The position numbers were made by a program, and so were the translations under genes. A DNA stretch of 64,000 nt from an uncultured Lachnospiraceae bacterium (lineage in GTDB: Bacteria; Bacillota; Clostridia; Lachnospirales; Lachnospiraceae), in NCBI GenBank assembly GCA_947243855.1, contig CAMXIK010000020.1, positions 1-64,000 on the forward strand, in the 5' to 3' direction. The stretch's first letter is position 1. Each line of letters starts with the position of its first letter. Shown one piece after another: positions 49,497 to 60,743 of this stretch. The notes beneath the pieces were generated by a model. The model did not search any database. It had not been told where the DNA came from and was given only the letters and a program-made list of their open reading frames with translations.

Positions 49497-50237
49497 TTAA
49501 GATACCTCCTCTTTCTTTTCTTCTTTACTGACCGAATCAGTCGGAAACAGAACCGCTGCAAGAAGAGCCAGCACGACTGTCAACACAATCGTTTTTAATC
49601 CGGTAGACATACCGCTGAATAAGGAAAGTCTGTTTGCGAGAAAGCTTGTCGCGAAGCCGGCGGCTACCAATCCGGCAATCACTTTATTTTTTCTGGCAGG
49701 CGGGATGATGATGGCTAAAAACATGCCGTATAATCCCACGCTCAACGCGCTGACTACTCTGGTCGGCAGCACATTTCCCATCATAACACCGAAATATGTA
49801 CCGAAAGCCCAGCCCGGGATGGCAATCACGATGGCTCCGTAGGCATACCATGGATTCAGATATCCCGGCTGTGCCACGCAGATGCCGAAGATTTCATCCG
49901 TCACATCGTAGGCGATAGCCATGCGGTGGCGCAGGGGCGTGTCCGGTTTTAGTTTTTGACTGAGGGAGCAGGACATGAGCAAATATCTGGCGTTGACCAC
50001 TAAAGTCATAATTGCCGTTTCCAGATAGGTGCTGCCTGCCGCGATCAGGGAAAAGCCGGCGTACTCCCCTGCGGAAGCATTGTTTAATACGCTTGCCATG
50101 AAAGCCTGTATGGCGGAAAGGCCGGCGTTTTTTGCGGCGATGCCGAGGGTGAAGGCGACGGCGAAGTAGCCAAGCGCAATCGGGCAGCCGTCCCGCATAC
50201 CGTGTTGAAAGCATATCTTATTTTCTGTCGTCATCAT
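49497..50237 (-). CDS. azlC: Branched-chain amino acid exporter subunit AzlC
   Basis: GMRDGCPIALGYFAVAFTLGIAAKNAGL...YDVTDEIFGI. Confidence 0.9.
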   Translation of the reverse strand: MMTTENKICFQHGMRDGCPIALGYFAVAFTLGIAAKNAGLSAIQAFMASVLNNASAGEYAGFSLIAAGSTYLETAIMTLVVNARYLLMSCSLSQKLKPDTPLRHRMAIAYDVTDEIFGICVAQPGYLNPWYAYGAIVIAIPGWAFGTYFGVMMGNVLPTRVVSALSVGLYGMFLAIIIPPARKNKVIAGLVAAGFATSFLANRLSLFSGMSTGLKTIVLTVVLALLAAVLFPTDSVSKEEKKEEVS

Positions 50238-50279
50238 AAGCGGATTGATCCTTTTTTATTGATAAGGTATTAGGTGAGT

Positions 50280-50463
50280 GCGAAACACATTCAGAACTGT
50301 TGAAATTGTACAAATAGTATCACCAACGCAGACACGCTTTCGCTCCGCTTCGGACGTAGCGGTACTAGGTTCGAAAGAACCTCACCAAGTACCAACGTCC
50401 TTCAAGGGTCTGCTTATGGTTATACTATTTGCACAATTATGAAAGTAATGTGATGAGTTTCGC
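50280..50463. repeat. Structured intergenic repeat, long form
   Basis: Inner arms ATTGTACAAATAGTATCACCA (50305-50325) / TGGTTATACTATTTGCACAAT (50417-50437); outer GCGAAAC.../...GTTTCGC. Confidence 0.8.
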
Positions 50464-50529
50464 AATTACTTAAATAATCGAAAACACAGATATCAGTATA
50501 ATACAGCACAAAAAAAGGATAAATAGGTG

Positions 50530-50558
50530 TTGACAAATAATATTATATAGCATATAGT
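50530..50558 (+). promoter_or_regulatory. Sigma70 promoter for padR operon
   Basis: TTGACA-N17-TATAGT. Confidence 0.8.
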
Positions 50559-50570
50559 ATGTGTAGAAAC

Positions 50571-50593
50571 AATATTATACGGGATATAATATT
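50571..50593. promoter_or_regulatory. Perfect inverted repeat, candidate PadR operator
   Basis: AATATTATA-CGGGA-TATAATATT just downstream of the promoter. Confidence 0.65.
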
Positions 50594-50716
50594 ACATGAA
50601 ATACTAATATTATAGATCAAAATAATATGGCGCAAAAAACTTCCTAATAGAAAAGGGAAAGAGAATGTAAAGGAAACCGTATGAAATATGTGAAAAGAAG
50701 GAAAGGAGTATATTGC

Positions 50717-51043
50717 ATGGTTTTTAACACAGGCGCGGCGCTACTGGATGCCATTGTGCTGGCTGTGGTGTCTCATGAAACGGATGGAACCTATGGCTAT
50801 AAGATCACGCAGGAGGTGCGGCTGGTCATAGAGATATCCGAGTCTACGCTTTATCCGGTTCTGCGCAGATTGCAGAAGGACGAATGTCTGGAGATCTACG
50901 ATATGGAATGTGCCGGACGCAACAGACGCTACTACCGGATTACGGAGAAGGGGAGGGCGCAGTTAAACCTCTATATCAGCGAATGGTATCGGTATTCAGC
51001 CAAATTAAACAGTATCTTTGAGGGAGGACTTAAGAATGAATAG
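50717..51043 (+). CDS. PadR-family transcriptional regulator
   Basis: ORF 50681..51043; LDAIVLAVVSHETDGTYGYKITQEVR...STLYPVLRRLQKDECLEIYD. Confidence 0.9.
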   Translation: MVFNTGAALLDAIVLAVVSHETDGTYGYKITQEVRLVIEISESTLYPVLRRLQKDECLEIYDMECAGRNRRYYRITEKGRAQLNLYISEWYRYSAKLNSIFEGGLKNE

Positions 51044-51866
51044 AGCAGAATTTATGAGCAGGCTGACCGCCCTTTTACAGGATGTGCCGCCTGCGGAACG
51101 GGAGGAAGCGCTTACTTATTACAATGAATACTTCGACGACGCAGGCGAGGAGAACGAGGCGGGGGTGATCGCGTCTCTGGGTTCTCCCGAAGAGCTTGCG
51201 AAATCCATTAAGGCGGGTCTTTCGGACGGCGGAAACAGCGGCGAATTTACGGAGTCCGGCTTCCAAAGTTACAGACAGGAAAACAAGAATCAAATTATGT
51301 CAACCAATCAAAACGAAAGCGGCGGGCAAGGTGGGGCGCATGACAGCGGCCCAAGTTTTCAGAACAACGCCTATGGGCAGCAGGGCGGCGCGGGACAGGG
51401 CGGCTTTGGCCAGCAGGCGAACGGCCAAGGAAACACATACGGCGCTTATGGGCCGCAGAGTGCGCAGAATAGGCCGCAGAAAAAAACCATGTCGGGCGGA
51501 CAGATTGCCCTGATTGTCCTGTTAGCGGTTTTGACGTTCCCGCTCTGGATCGGTGTTGTCGCAGGGTTATTTGGCGGAGCGGTGGGACTGCTTGGCGGTT
51601 TGTTTGGTATTTTTATCGCCTTTCTGGTAGTAGGCGTGGTGCTGACGATAGTGGGCATTGCTCTGGTCGTTGCCGGAATTGCGGCAATGTTCGGCGCGCC
51701 GCTTGGCGGTTTGACGCTGATCGGCGGCGGCTTGATTATGACGGCGGTAGGTCTGGTTTTTGTCTGGCTGATGGTGTTAGTGGTCGGTACGGCGATCCCC
51801 GCGCTGATCAGAGGGATCGTGAATCTGTGCAGCAGATTATTTCACAGGGGAGGTAAACAGGCATGA
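51036..51866 (+). CDS. DUF1700-family membrane protein
   Basis: MNRAEFMSRLTALLQDVPPAEREEALTYYNEYFDDAGEENEAGVIASLGSPEELAKSI; C-terminal TM region. Confidence 0.85.
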   Translation: MNRAEFMSRLTALLQDVPPAEREEALTYYNEYFDDAGEENEAGVIASLGSPEELAKSIKAGLSDGGNSGEFTESGFQSYRQENKNQIMSTNQNESGGQGGAHDSGPSFQNNAYGQQGGAGQGGFGQQANGQGNTYGAYGPQSAQNRPQKKTMSGGQIALIVLLAVLTFPLWIGVVAGLFGGAVGLLGGLFGIFIAFLVVGVVLTIVGIALVVAGIAAMFGAPLGGLTLIGGGLIMTAVGLVFVWLMVLVVGTAIPALIRGIVNLCSRLFHRGGKQA

Positions 51867-52939
51867 AAAAATTTACAAAGGGCTGTTTGATGACGGCGTT
51901 GGTGTTGTTTCTTGTGGGATTGATCCTCAGCGTTGTGTGCGGACTGCTGGGCGGGTTCCGGCAATTAAATAAAATGGGAATAAGCGACTGGCCAGTCAGT
52001 TATTACAGAAATGTCGCGGGCGACTGGGGATTTGGACGTTTTCGTTCACCGAACGGTATCTTGGATTTAGAAGAGTTAGAAGATGTAGAAGACATAGAAG
52101 ATATCAAGGCTGTCCGCAAGACTGTAGATCAGGAATTGGAGAAAAAGCGCAAGGAGCTGGAAGGGAAGAAGGAACAGCTTGCGCTTACGGCCGATACGCT
52201 TGGCAGTTTGGAGATCGATGTGGAGGCCTGCGACGTTGTAGTTTGGGAGTCCGAGGATGCGAATGCGTGGATTTTTGTGGATGGCAACCATTCCTACAGG
52301 CCCCGTTACAGCATAGAAAACGACGGGGGCAAGAGCAGACTGCTCATAGAAAACGAGGTGGAGCATTATTATTGGCGTAACGCTCCTCACGATACCGTTT
52401 ATCTGTGGCTGCCGAAGGGCTGCGAGTTTGAGGAGTGCGACATCGACATGGGCGCGGGCTACATGGGCAGTATCTTCCTGAAAGCGAAGGAAATGAAGGT
52501 GAATGTAGGCGCGGGCCTTCTTGAGACGGACGGTTTTGAGGGAGAAGAAGTCAGTCTTACCGTGGGCGCGGGAGAGCTTATCGCCGACCGTATTACGGCT
52601 GGGACGGCAAACCTTGAGGTCGGCGCAGGACACATGGCTGTCGGCGAGGTTTCGGTGAGCGGCGAAATGGATTTGGAGCTGAGCGCGGGGATGGCTGAGG
52701 TCGCAGGCGCCATTACGGGTGATCTGGATCTGGAATGCGATATGGGCGAAGTGGTGATGCGCCTGACAGGTTCAGAGGAGGATCACAGTTATAATGTGGA
52801 GTGCGGCATGGGCACTGTCACGGTGGGCAGTTATGACCACGGCGGTTTTGCAGCGGAACAATCGTGGAACAGCGGAAAAAACAGCACGTTTACGATAAAC
52901 TGTAATATGGGTAATGTGACGGTTACGTTTGAAGAGTGA
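51863..52939 (+). CDS. DUF4097-family beta-strand-repeat protein
   Basis: N-terminal TM, repeated ...VGAGLLETDGF...VGAGELIADRI...VGAGHMAVGEV... beta-solenoid-like repeats. Confidence 0.85.
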   Translation: MKKFTKGCLMTALVLFLVGLILSVVCGLLGGFRQLNKMGISDWPVSYYRNVAGDWGFGRFRSPNGILDLEELEDVEDIEDIKAVRKTVDQELEKKRKELEGKKEQLALTADTLGSLEIDVEACDVVVWESEDANAWIFVDGNHSYRPRYSIENDGGKSRLLIENEVEHYYWRNAPHDTVYLWLPKGCEFEECDIDMGAGYMGSIFLKAKEMKVNVGAGLLETDGFEGEEVSLTVGAGELIADRITAGTANLEVGAGHMAVGEVSVSGEMDLELSAGMAEVAGAITGDLDLECDMGEVVMRLTGSEEDHSYNVECGMGTVTVGSYDHGGFAAEQSWNSGKNSTFTINCNMGNVTVTFEE

Positions 52940-52963
52940 AGGAAATAAGGAGGGCAGCGGGAA

Positions 52964-53530
52964 GTGAACGGGCTTTTGACGGGTGTTTTGGCATATTGGT
53001 TTTTTGACGCGGTGTTACTTTTTTATGTTCTGCGTGTGGAGAAAAGGCCGCTTTCTTCCCTAGGGTTGAAGCCGGTCTGCGCAAGGCATGTTTTTGAGGG
53101 CCTTGGCTTGGGAATTTGCATGTTTATCGTGCAGCAGATACCTCTTCTGCTCATGAGGATGGATTATTCCGCCTATGCCATGGCGCCGGATGCCGGTTAT
53201 ATTGTGATTATGCTGCTGTATTGCTTCTTGTGCGTCGGCTTCTCGGAGGAACTGATTTTCCGCGGTTCTTTGCTGCAAAGGACGTTGGAACTTTTCCACA
53301 AAAGATGGATTTGCGTGGGAATCAATATCCTGCTTTTTTATCTGGCGCATTGGTTTACCATGCAGTTTAGTTTCGGGGAGTTTTATAATCTTGCGACTAA
53401 TACGGTGATTTTGTGTATTTACTTTTTTCGCAGAAAGGAGGGAACGATTGTGCCGCTGATTGTCGCGCACGGCTTCTATGATGCGTTGACGTCGATTGCG
53501 CTGCCGGTTTTTGTTTATCTCATGAAATAG
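52964..53530 (+). CDS. CPBP-family intramembrane metalloprotease (GTG start)
   Basis: FSEELIFRGSLLQRTL (EExxxR) and later His-containing TM segments. Confidence 0.85.
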   Translation: MNGLLTGVLAYWFFDAVLLFYVLRVEKRPLSSLGLKPVCARHVFEGLGLGICMFIVQQIPLLLMRMDYSAYAMAPDAGYIVIMLLYCFLCVGFSEELIFRGSLLQRTLELFHKRWICVGINILLFYLAHWFTMQFSFGEFYNLATNTVILCIYFFRRKEGTIVPLIVAHGFYDALTSIALPVFVYLMK

Positions 53531-53636
53531 TTGGCATTTATGAGAAACAAATTGTGTGGTATCGTTGTAGTAAAAGATTTGGAATAAGTAATAGGTATTT
53601 AAAAAAAACAGAAAAGGTTCAAGGAGGGAAAATACT

Positions 53637-53846
53637 ATGAATAACTTTGAAAAGAGATTAATGCGCTCCCGCGTAAACAGAATGCTTTGCGGTGTCTGCG
53701 GCGGTATCGGGGAATATCTGAATATTGACCCCACGCTGGTACGGCTGATCTGGGCTTTGTGCTCTTTGGCCAGCGTCGGTATGGGATTCATCCTCTATAT
53801 CATTGCGGCTATCGTGATGCCGGAGGACGACGGGATTGTAGGGTAA
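53637..53846 (+). CDS. PspC-domain protein
   Basis: RLMRSRVNRMLCGVCGGIGEYLNIDPTLVRLIWALCSLASVGMGFILYIIAAIVMPED. Confidence 0.92.
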   Translation: MNNFEKRLMRSRVNRMLCGVCGGIGEYLNIDPTLVRLIWALCSLASVGMGFILYIIAAIVMPEDDGIVG

Positions 53847-53856
53847 GATGGGTTGC

Positions 53857-53949
53857 CAAACTCAGTCAGAATTGTTGAAATTGTACAAATAGTATAACCA
53901 ACGTGGTTATGCTATTTGCACAATAATTACGGTGCTGAGAGAAGTTTTG
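53857..53949. repeat. Structured intergenic repeat, short form
   Basis: ATTGTACAAATAGTATAACCA-acg-TGGTTATGCTATTTGCACAAT; outer CAAACTCAG/CTGAG...GTTTTG. Confidence 0.82.
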
Positions 53950-54038
53950 TAATTGCCTACATAAAAGTAAAATAGAAGCGGAATGTCACTTCCGCTTCTC
54001 ATATTTTATACTTCTTTTTACTCTTTTTTATGCATTTC

Positions 54039-54641
54039 CTACACACTTTTTTGCAGTTTCCCTGTTATGGTAAAGAACAAATCCGACCTTTTCAGCGCAG
54101 GCCGCACCGCCATGTACACCAGCACGGAAACAATCGTGGAAGTCACCGCATTGATGGAGGTGGAAGCCACATTCCAAGCCAATGTCAATTCTGCGGCAGG
54201 CTTGCCGAGGATCACCAGCTTGTAGAAATATCCGACTAACGGATCAAAGACCACGTTGAACAGCAGCCCGGAGACTGCGGCGGCCACTGTCCATCTCAGA
54301 ACCTTGGCGTTGTCTGTCTCTGTGCTGATATGTCCCAGCTTGTGGGCGACAAGACCTGTAATCAGCCCGATGCAGAATTTCAGGATGAAGGTTTTGGGCG
54401 CGTAGACCACATAGACCGGATCGAAGAGATCGCCGATGGTCATGCCGATCGCGCCGCCGAGTCCCCCGTATACGCCGCCAAGCAGCAGCGCGCCCAGAAC
54501 GCAGACAGCGTTCCCGAGGTGAATCGAGGTGGCGTCACCGCCCGGCAGGGGAATCTTGATCTGTAAAAAAGTGAACACCACATAGGATAATGCGGCGAAG
54601 ATGCCGGTAAATACAATCTTTAATAATTTCTCGTTTTTCAT
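54039..54641 (-). CDS. ECF transporter S component
   Basis: Six-TM protein, IVFTGIFAALSYVVFTFLQIKIPLPGG...GNAVCVLGALLLGGVYGGLGGAIGMTIGDLF; substrate not assignable. Confidence 0.8.
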   Translation of the reverse strand: MKNEKLLKIVFTGIFAALSYVVFTFLQIKIPLPGGDATSIHLGNAVCVLGALLLGGVYGGLGGAIGMTIGDLFDPVYVVYAPKTFILKFCIGLITGLVAHKLGHISTETDNAKVLRWTVAAAVSGLLFNVVFDPLVGYFYKLVILGKPAAELTLAWNVASTSINAVTSTIVSVLVYMAVRPALKRSDLFFTITGKLQKSV

Positions 54642-54878
54642 GTTTCTTTCCGCCTTTCTTTGAGATATTCCCATCATATAGCAAAATGGCGCTTTTAAAA
54701 GTGCCAAAATGAAAAAAATCAACCATGCCAGATTGCGCATGGCTAACAGGATAAAATCCTTTTCTAAAAAAAAGATACCAAAATAACAAAAGATACCTTC
54801 ATGCGGACCTCTTCTTTTATTAGGATGAGAGAAACAGTCTGGGTAACAATCCAGAGAAGAACGGAAAGGATGAGGGGC

Positions 54879-57623
54879 ATGAAGGGATATCGCTTTACGG
54901 ATGAACAGGGTAATTTTGTACTGGATATGCCGGAAAACTATAGTTATCAGTATTTTCCGGTGGCGGGAGAACAGGGGATTAAGAGCGTACTTACGCCGAA
55001 TTTCGGCGGCGATAGCAAGAGGGATCAGAATGCTTTTTTGCTGGAACCGGTGAGTGTGGAAAACTTACATAACAACCGCTCGGCCAGAAACTTCTGGTGC
55101 TGCGTGGAAGGGGCGGGAGCTTGGTCGGCGACAGGCGGATCAGCGGAGGCGGAAGCTGCCAAATTTACGGACCGACAGGACAAAAGCGTCATGATGGCGG
55201 GGCTGATGTGGCAGAGCGTGAAGCGTATTTCGGCAGCTTATGGGTTGGAAGCTGTGGTAACCTCTTTTGTGCCCGTGGACCATGATGTGGAGATTATGCG
55301 GGTGGAAATTAAAAACTGCGGGAAAAAGCGGTTGGAGCTTGTGCCGACTGCGGCGATTCCGATTTTCGGCAGAAGCGCTGATAATATTCGTGATCACAGG
55401 CATGTTACCTCTTTGCTGCACCGCATTCAGGTTCGGAAGGAGGGGGTGGTAGTGACCCCCACCCTTTCATTTGACGAGCGGGGACACCGGATAAACAGGG
55501 TCAGCTATTTTGTCTGTGGAATGACGGAAAACGGAGAGCTGCCGGAGGCTTTCTTTCCGACTGTAGGGATATTGTTAGGGGAAGGCGGCAGTTATACCGC
55601 TCCGCGCGCCGTGATAGAAAATGCGGCGGGCGTGCCGGCGGGGACTTGTATAGATGGCAGAGAGGCGGTGGGCGGCCTGAAATTTGCCAAGACAGCGTTA
55701 GAACCGGAAGAGCGGGTCTCCTTTACCATACTGATGGGTATGACGGAGGATGCGGAAAAAATTGCGGAAATCACAGAGGCATACCGGACGGGAGAAAGGG
55801 TAGAAGCGGCATTTGCAAAGACGAAAGCGTACTGGCAGGAGAAGACCAATATCCATTATCATACGGGAAATCAGGATTTTGACGGCTTTATGCGCTGGGT
55901 AAGCTTTCAACCTACTCTGCGGCGGATCTATGGCTGCTCGTTTCTGCCGCATCATGATTACGGCAAAGGAGGACGGGGGTGGCGGGATCTGTGGCAGGAC
56001 TGCCTTGCGCTGCTTTTGATGAATCCGGACGGGGTGCGGCGGATGCTGCTCGACAATTTCGGCGGGGTGCGCATGGACGGTACAAATGCCACCATTATCG
56101 GCGAAAAACAGGGGGAATTTATAGCGGACCGGAACAACATTACCCGCGTATGGATGGATCACGGCGTATGGCCCTTCATGACCGTGAAGCTGTATATGGA
56201 TCAGACAGGCGACATGGAACTGCTGGAGGAAAAAGTCTCTTACTTTAAGGACAGACAGAGTAAGCGCGGTACGGCTGTGGATGAGGCGTGGGACGATACC
56301 TACGGCAGCTGTCAGAAGACCGTAAACGGGAACATCTACTGCGGGACAGTTTTAGAGCATCTGCTGGTACAGAATTTATGCGCCTTTTACGAGGTGGGAG
56401 AACATAATCATTGCAGGCTGCGGGATGCGGACTGGAACGATGCGCTTGATATGGCGGGCGGGCAGGGCGAGAGCGTAGCCTTTACGAACGCTTACGCGGG
56501 GAATCTGCGGGAGCTTGCTGCGTATCTGCGGCTCTACCGGAAGAAAACGGGAAGGGATAAGACAGAAATTGCGGAGGAAATGCAGATCCTTTTGGGAACG
56601 GACCGCACAGTATATGACAGTCCGGAGAAAAAGGAGCAGATTCTCCAGAAGTATACGGAAATCTGCCGTCATAAGATAAGCGGAACAACCGTCTCGGCCG
56701 ATATAGAGGAACTGGCTGCTAATCTGGAGGAAAAGGCCGACTGGATGACGGCGCATATCAGGCGGACAGAGTGGGTGACGGATCAAGAAGGAAACGGCTG
56801 GTTCAACAGCTATTACGACAACTGCAAGAGACAGGTGGAGGGAGAGAATCCAAACGGCGTGCGTATGATGCTGACAGGACAGGTCTTTGCGGTTATGGGC
56901 CAAACCGCCACCACAGAGCAGATTCAAAGTATCGTAAAAAGCGCGGATCGGTATCTGTATGACGGCGGAATCGGGGGATATCGCCTGAATACCGATTTTC
57001 ATGAGGTAAAGACGGATTTGGGAAGGATGTTTGGCTTTGCATACGGGGAAAAGGAAAATGGGGCGGTTTTTTCCCATATGGCAGTGATGTATGCGAACGC
57101 ACTGTACCGCAGAGGGTTTGCCAGAGCGGGATACAAGGCGATGCAGGCTTTGGCGGATGCGGCGCTGCGGTTTGAGACGAGCAGGATTTACCCCGGGATT
57201 CCCGAATACTTTAATGCCGACGGGCGGGGCATGTATCATTATCTGACCGGGGCGGCGAGCTGGTATATGCTGACCTTTATCACAGAAGCCTTCGGCATTC
57301 GCGGAAAGGCCGGAGATTTGGAGATTTCCCCGGCGTTGATGCCGGAACAGTTCGACGAAAACAAAACGGCCTCGCTGGAACTGCCCTTTGCAGGAAAGCG
57401 GTTTCTTGTTTTTCTTCATAATCCACGGAATTTGGAATACGGGGATTATACCGTGAAATCAGCCGTAATGGATGGAAAAGAGTTACCGCTCGTAAAAGAA
57501 ACATCCGAGGATGGAAAAGCATCGGTCAGGGTCGTTTTGGAATATGCGCAGCTAAAAAAGCTTTCCGCAGACGTACATAAAATTGAAGTTTTGCTCGATG
57601 CAGCAGAAGGAGGACGGCAATGA
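54879..57623 (+). CDS. GH94 glycoside phosphorylase (cellobiose/laminaribiose phosphorylase-like)
   Basis: ORF 54801..57623; [61 protein letters not shown]. Confidence 0.87.
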   Translation: MKGYRFTDEQGNFVLDMPENYSYQYFPVAGEQGIKSVLTPNFGGDSKRDQNAFLLEPVSVENLHNNRSARNFWCCVEGAGAWSATGGSAEAEAAKFTDRQDKSVMMAGLMWQSVKRISAAYGLEAVVTSFVPVDHDVEIMRVEIKNCGKKRLELVPTAAIPIFGRSADNIRDHRHVTSLLHRIQVRKEGVVVTPTLSFDERGHRINRVSYFVCGMTENGELPEAFFPTVGILLGEGGSYTAPRAVIENAAGVPAGTCIDGREAVGGLKFAKTALEPEERVSFTILMGMTEDAEKIAEITEAYRTGERVEAAFAKTKAYWQEKTNIHYHTGNQDFDGFMRWVSFQPTLRRIYGCSFLPHHDYGKGGRGWRDLWQDCLALLLMNPDGVRRMLLDNFGGVRMDGTNATIIGEKQGEFIADRNNITRVWMDHGVWPFMTVKLYMDQTGDMELLEEKVSYFKDRQSKRGTAVDEAWDDTYGSCQKTVNGNIYCGTVLEHLLVQNLCAFYEVGEHNHCRLRDADWNDALDMAGGQGESVAFTNAYAGNLRELAAYLRLYRKKTGRDKTEIAEEMQILLGTDRTVYDSPEKKEQILQKYTEICRHKISGTTVSADIEELAANLEEKADWMTAHIRRTEWVTDQEGNGWFNSYYDNCKRQVEGENPNGVRMMLTGQVFAVMGQTATTEQIQSIVKSADRYLYDGGIGGYRLNTDFHEVKTDLGRMFGFAYGEKENGAVFSHMAVMYANALYRRGFARAGYKAMQALADAALRFETSRIYPGIPEYFNADGRGMYHYLTGAASWYMLTFITEAFGIRGKAGDLEISPALMPEQFDENKTASLELPFAGKRFLVFLHNPRNLEYGDYTVKSAVMDGKELPLVKETSEDGKASVRVVLEYAQLKKLSADVHKIEVLLDAAEGGRQ

Positions 57624-60600
57624 AACAGGAACAGAAAAAATACAGGATGAAGGATTACAGCAGAAAATCGACCTTTGCAAGCTTCCTTCCGGGAATAGCC
57701 GGACTGCACGGTATTCCGATTTGGTGTTATTATGTAAACCGAGGACAGGGAGTTGTCAGTTTTGGTGTGGATAATAAGGACGGCGCCATCATGGAGTTTT
57801 ATCCGGCCCATGCAGCGTACCAGAATGTGAAGCGGACGGGCTTTCGTACCTTCCTTCGCAAAAATGGCAATTATTTAGAGTGCTTTTCACAGGAAAAATG
57901 GGAGCAGGAAATGGAAATCGGCATGAACAGCCTCTCCCTGCAGGAAAAAAATGAGGCGGAAAAACTGCTTACCGATGTGGACTACTTTATTCTGCCGGGA
58001 GAAAAAATCGGCGCATTGGTCAGAAGGGTAAGCGTGACCAATGAGGACGAGGAGGAAATCTCTCTGGAAATTCTGGATGGCATGCCTGCGCTGATTCCCT
58101 ATGGCATAGATGCGGACAGTATCAAAAATATGACGCAGACGGCAAAGGCATGGATGCAGGTGGAGGATATAGAGGAAAAGACGCCGTTTTTCCGTACCCG
58201 TGCAAGCATTGCCGACAGTGCGGCGGTACAGGAAACCCGAGGAGGCAATTTCTCCTTTGCCTGTCTGAAGGACGGGACGCTGCTTTCGCCAGTGGTCGAT
58301 CCGGAGGCAGTGTTTGCGTATGACTGCTCTCTCCAGACGGCGGTTTTGTTTGCGCAGGACGGTCTTGCGGGCGTGTACGCGCAGAAGCAGGCGACGGCGA
58401 ATCTTCTTCCGTGCAGCTTTTACGGGGCGGGCAGGCGATTAAAGCAGGGGGAAACCCTTACCCTGTACGAGGTGATTGGACAGGTGGAAAAGAAAGAGCA
58501 TTTGAGCCAGTTTCTGACGGAAAAAAGGGATGGCGCTTATTTTGAGGAGAAACGGGAGGAAGCCGAGGAACTGATCAGAGAACTGTGCAGTGGGATTGCC
58601 ACGAAGACCGACTCGGAGAATTTCGATATTTACTGCCGCTATACCTATATGGACAATCTCCTTCGGGGCGGCTATCCGATTCCCCTTGGCAGCAACAAGC
58701 TCTTCTATGTCTATTCCAGAAAGCACGGGGATTTGGAGAGGGATTATAACTATTTTTCCATGCTGCCGGAATATTTTTCCCAGGGAAACGGAAATTTCCG
58801 TGATGTAAACCAGAACCGGCGCTGCGACGTCTTCTTTGCACCCTTTGTCGGCAGGGAAAATATCAAAATGTTTTACAGCCTGATTCAGTTGGACGGGTAT
58901 AATCCGCTGGCAGTGGAGAAACTGACGTATTGTTTGGATGAGGAAAAGGCAAAGACGCTTTTTGGCGGCATAGAGGAGAAGAAGGCCAAAGAACTTACAG
59001 CTTTTACGCAGAAGCCGTTTACGCCCGGAGCGTTGTGGGCAAAGCTTGACGATACCCTTGGCAAGTGGAAGGAGCCGCTTTTTTATCAGGTGATCGATTT
59101 TGCGGACAGCATGGTGAATGGGAACTTTGGAGAGGGCTATTGGAGCGATCATTGGACTTATAATCTGGATTTGATCGAGGATTATTTAGAGGTGTATCCC
59201 GATAAGGAGCGGGAGATGCTGTACGAGGAGGAATATACTTATTTTCTATCGCAGATCCGTGTGAACCGCCGGGGCAGACGATATGTGGAGACAGAGAAGG
59301 GGCTTCGCCAGTACCGGGCGCTTGACGAGAAAAGCAAAAGAAACGGCACGGAAAAACTGGTGCGCGCACAGTATGGAAAGGGAGAGATTGTGCATGTCAC
59401 CCTGATGGAAAAGCTGCTCCTTTTGTGCGCCGTAAAGTTTGCGGCGTTGGACGCTTACGGCATGGGCGTTGAGATGGAGGGAGGCAAACCGGGGTGGTAT
59501 GACGCCTTAAACGGCCTGCCGGGACTCTTTGGCTCTTCCATGGCGGAAACTTACGAGCTTGCAAGAACGCTGCGCTATACCATCTCGGTATTGGACGAAT
59601 ATCCGGAGGAAGTGGCGGTGACAGAGGAACTGGGCGATTTTATTGACGAACTGCGGCTGGTGGTACGCTTGGAAAAGGACAGTTTGTCGCAGAAGGGGGA
59701 AATCCTTTCTTTCTGGAACCGGATCAATGATGTGAAAGAGCTGTATTGGGATAAGACCTATGATGGCATTTCGGGCAGAAAGAAATCATACGCAGCCGCA
59801 ACGCTGTCGGAAGCCTTAAAGGAGTGGGAAGCGTTCGTGAAGCGCGGCATCGAAAAGGCCTGTGCTTTCGGGGACGGGATTTGTCCGACCTATTTTTCCT
59901 ATGAGGTCACAGAATATGAAAAGCAGGCGGACGGGATCGTGCCGCTTGGCTTTCAGGTGAAGCGGATTCCAGCCTTTCTGGAAGGGCCTGTTCGGTATTT
60001 GAAGCTGGAACTGCCAAGGGAAAAGAAAAAGACGCTGTATGAGCATGTAAAAAACAGCGGGTTGTATGATAAGAAACTTTCCATGTATAAGGTGAATGAT
60101 TCTCTGGAACAGGCTTCCTTTGAACTCGGCAGGGCCTGCGCCTTCACGCCGGGATGGCTGGAAAACGAGTCCATCTGGCTGCATATGGAGTATAAGTATC
60201 TGTTGGAGCTGTTACGGAGCGGCATGTATGAGGAATTTTTCGACGATTTCCATAAGGCGGCGGTACCCTTTCTCGATCCGGCGGTTTACGGGCGGAGTAT
60301 TTATGAAAATTCTTCCTTTATCGCAAGCAGCAGGAATCCCGATGAGAAGATTCACGGTAAAGGGTTTGTGGCCAGACTTTCCGGCTCTACCATTGAATTT
60401 ATCAGCATATGGAAGCTGATGATGTTCGGAAGGCACATCTTTACAATGAAGAAGAACGAACTGGCCTTCTCGCCGATGCCGGCTATCCCGGCTTATCTGA
60501 TTCCCGAAAACGGCGCGGTGGAGGCTGTGCTTTTGGGGAAGACGACGGTGGCGTATCAAACGGAAGAAAAACGGGATTACATACCGGGGCAGTATACGGT

Positions 60601-60727
60601 TAGGAGGATGCACCTTATTTATAACAATAAAAATGAGGCGGATGTGGAGGCCGCATATGTTACCGGAAAACTGGCGCAGGATATCCGCGCAGGAAAGATG
60701 GAGAGGATAGAAATCTGGCTTGGATAG
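57620..60727 (+). CDS. Long GH94-related enzyme, resembles 1,2-beta-oligoglucan phosphorylase (SOGP)
   Basis: [79 protein letters not shown]-type motif. Confidence 0.75.
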   Translation: MKQEQKKYRMKDYSRKSTFASFLPGIAGLHGIPIWCYYVNRGQGVVSFGVDNKDGAIMEFYPAHAAYQNVKRTGFRTFLRKNGNYLECFSQEKWEQEMEIGMNSLSLQEKNEAEKLLTDVDYFILPGEKIGALVRRVSVTNEDEEEISLEILDGMPALIPYGIDADSIKNMTQTAKAWMQVEDIEEKTPFFRTRASIADSAAVQETRGGNFSFACLKDGTLLSPVVDPEAVFAYDCSLQTAVLFAQDGLAGVYAQKQATANLLPCSFYGAGRRLKQGETLTLYEVIGQVEKKEHLSQFLTEKRDGAYFEEKREEAEELIRELCSGIATKTDSENFDIYCRYTYMDNLLRGGYPIPLGSNKLFYVYSRKHGDLERDYNYFSMLPEYFSQGNGNFRDVNQNRRCDVFFAPFVGRENIKMFYSLIQLDGYNPLAVEKLTYCLDEEKAKTLFGGIEEKKAKELTAFTQKPFTPGALWAKLDDTLGKWKEPLFYQVIDFADSMVNGNFGEGYWSDHWTYNLDLIEDYLEVYPDKEREMLYEEEYTYFLSQIRVNRRGRRYVETEKGLRQYRALDEKSKRNGTEKLVRAQYGKGEIVHVTLMEKLLLLCAVKFAALDAYGMGVEMEGGKPGWYDALNGLPGLFGSSMAETYELARTLRYTISVLDEYPEEVAVTEELGDFIDELRLVVRLEKDSLSQKGEILSFWNRINDVKELYWDKTYDGISGRKKSYAAATLSEALKEWEAFVKRGIEKACAFGDGICPTYFSYEVTEYEKQADGIVPLGFQVKRIPAFLEGPVRYLKLELPREKKKTLYEHVKNSGLYDKKLSMYKVNDSLEQASFELGRACAFTPGWLENESIWLHMEYKYLLELLRSGMYEEFFDDFHKAAVPFLDPAVYGRSIYENSSFIASSRNPDEKIHGKGFVARLSGSTIEFISIWKLMMFGRHIFTMKKNELAFSPMPAIPAYLIPENGAVEAVLLGKTTVAYQTEEKRDYIPGQYTVRRMHLIYNNKNEADVEAAYVTGKLAQDIRAGKMERIEIWLG

Positions 60728-60743
60728 GGCAGAAGGGTGAAAG

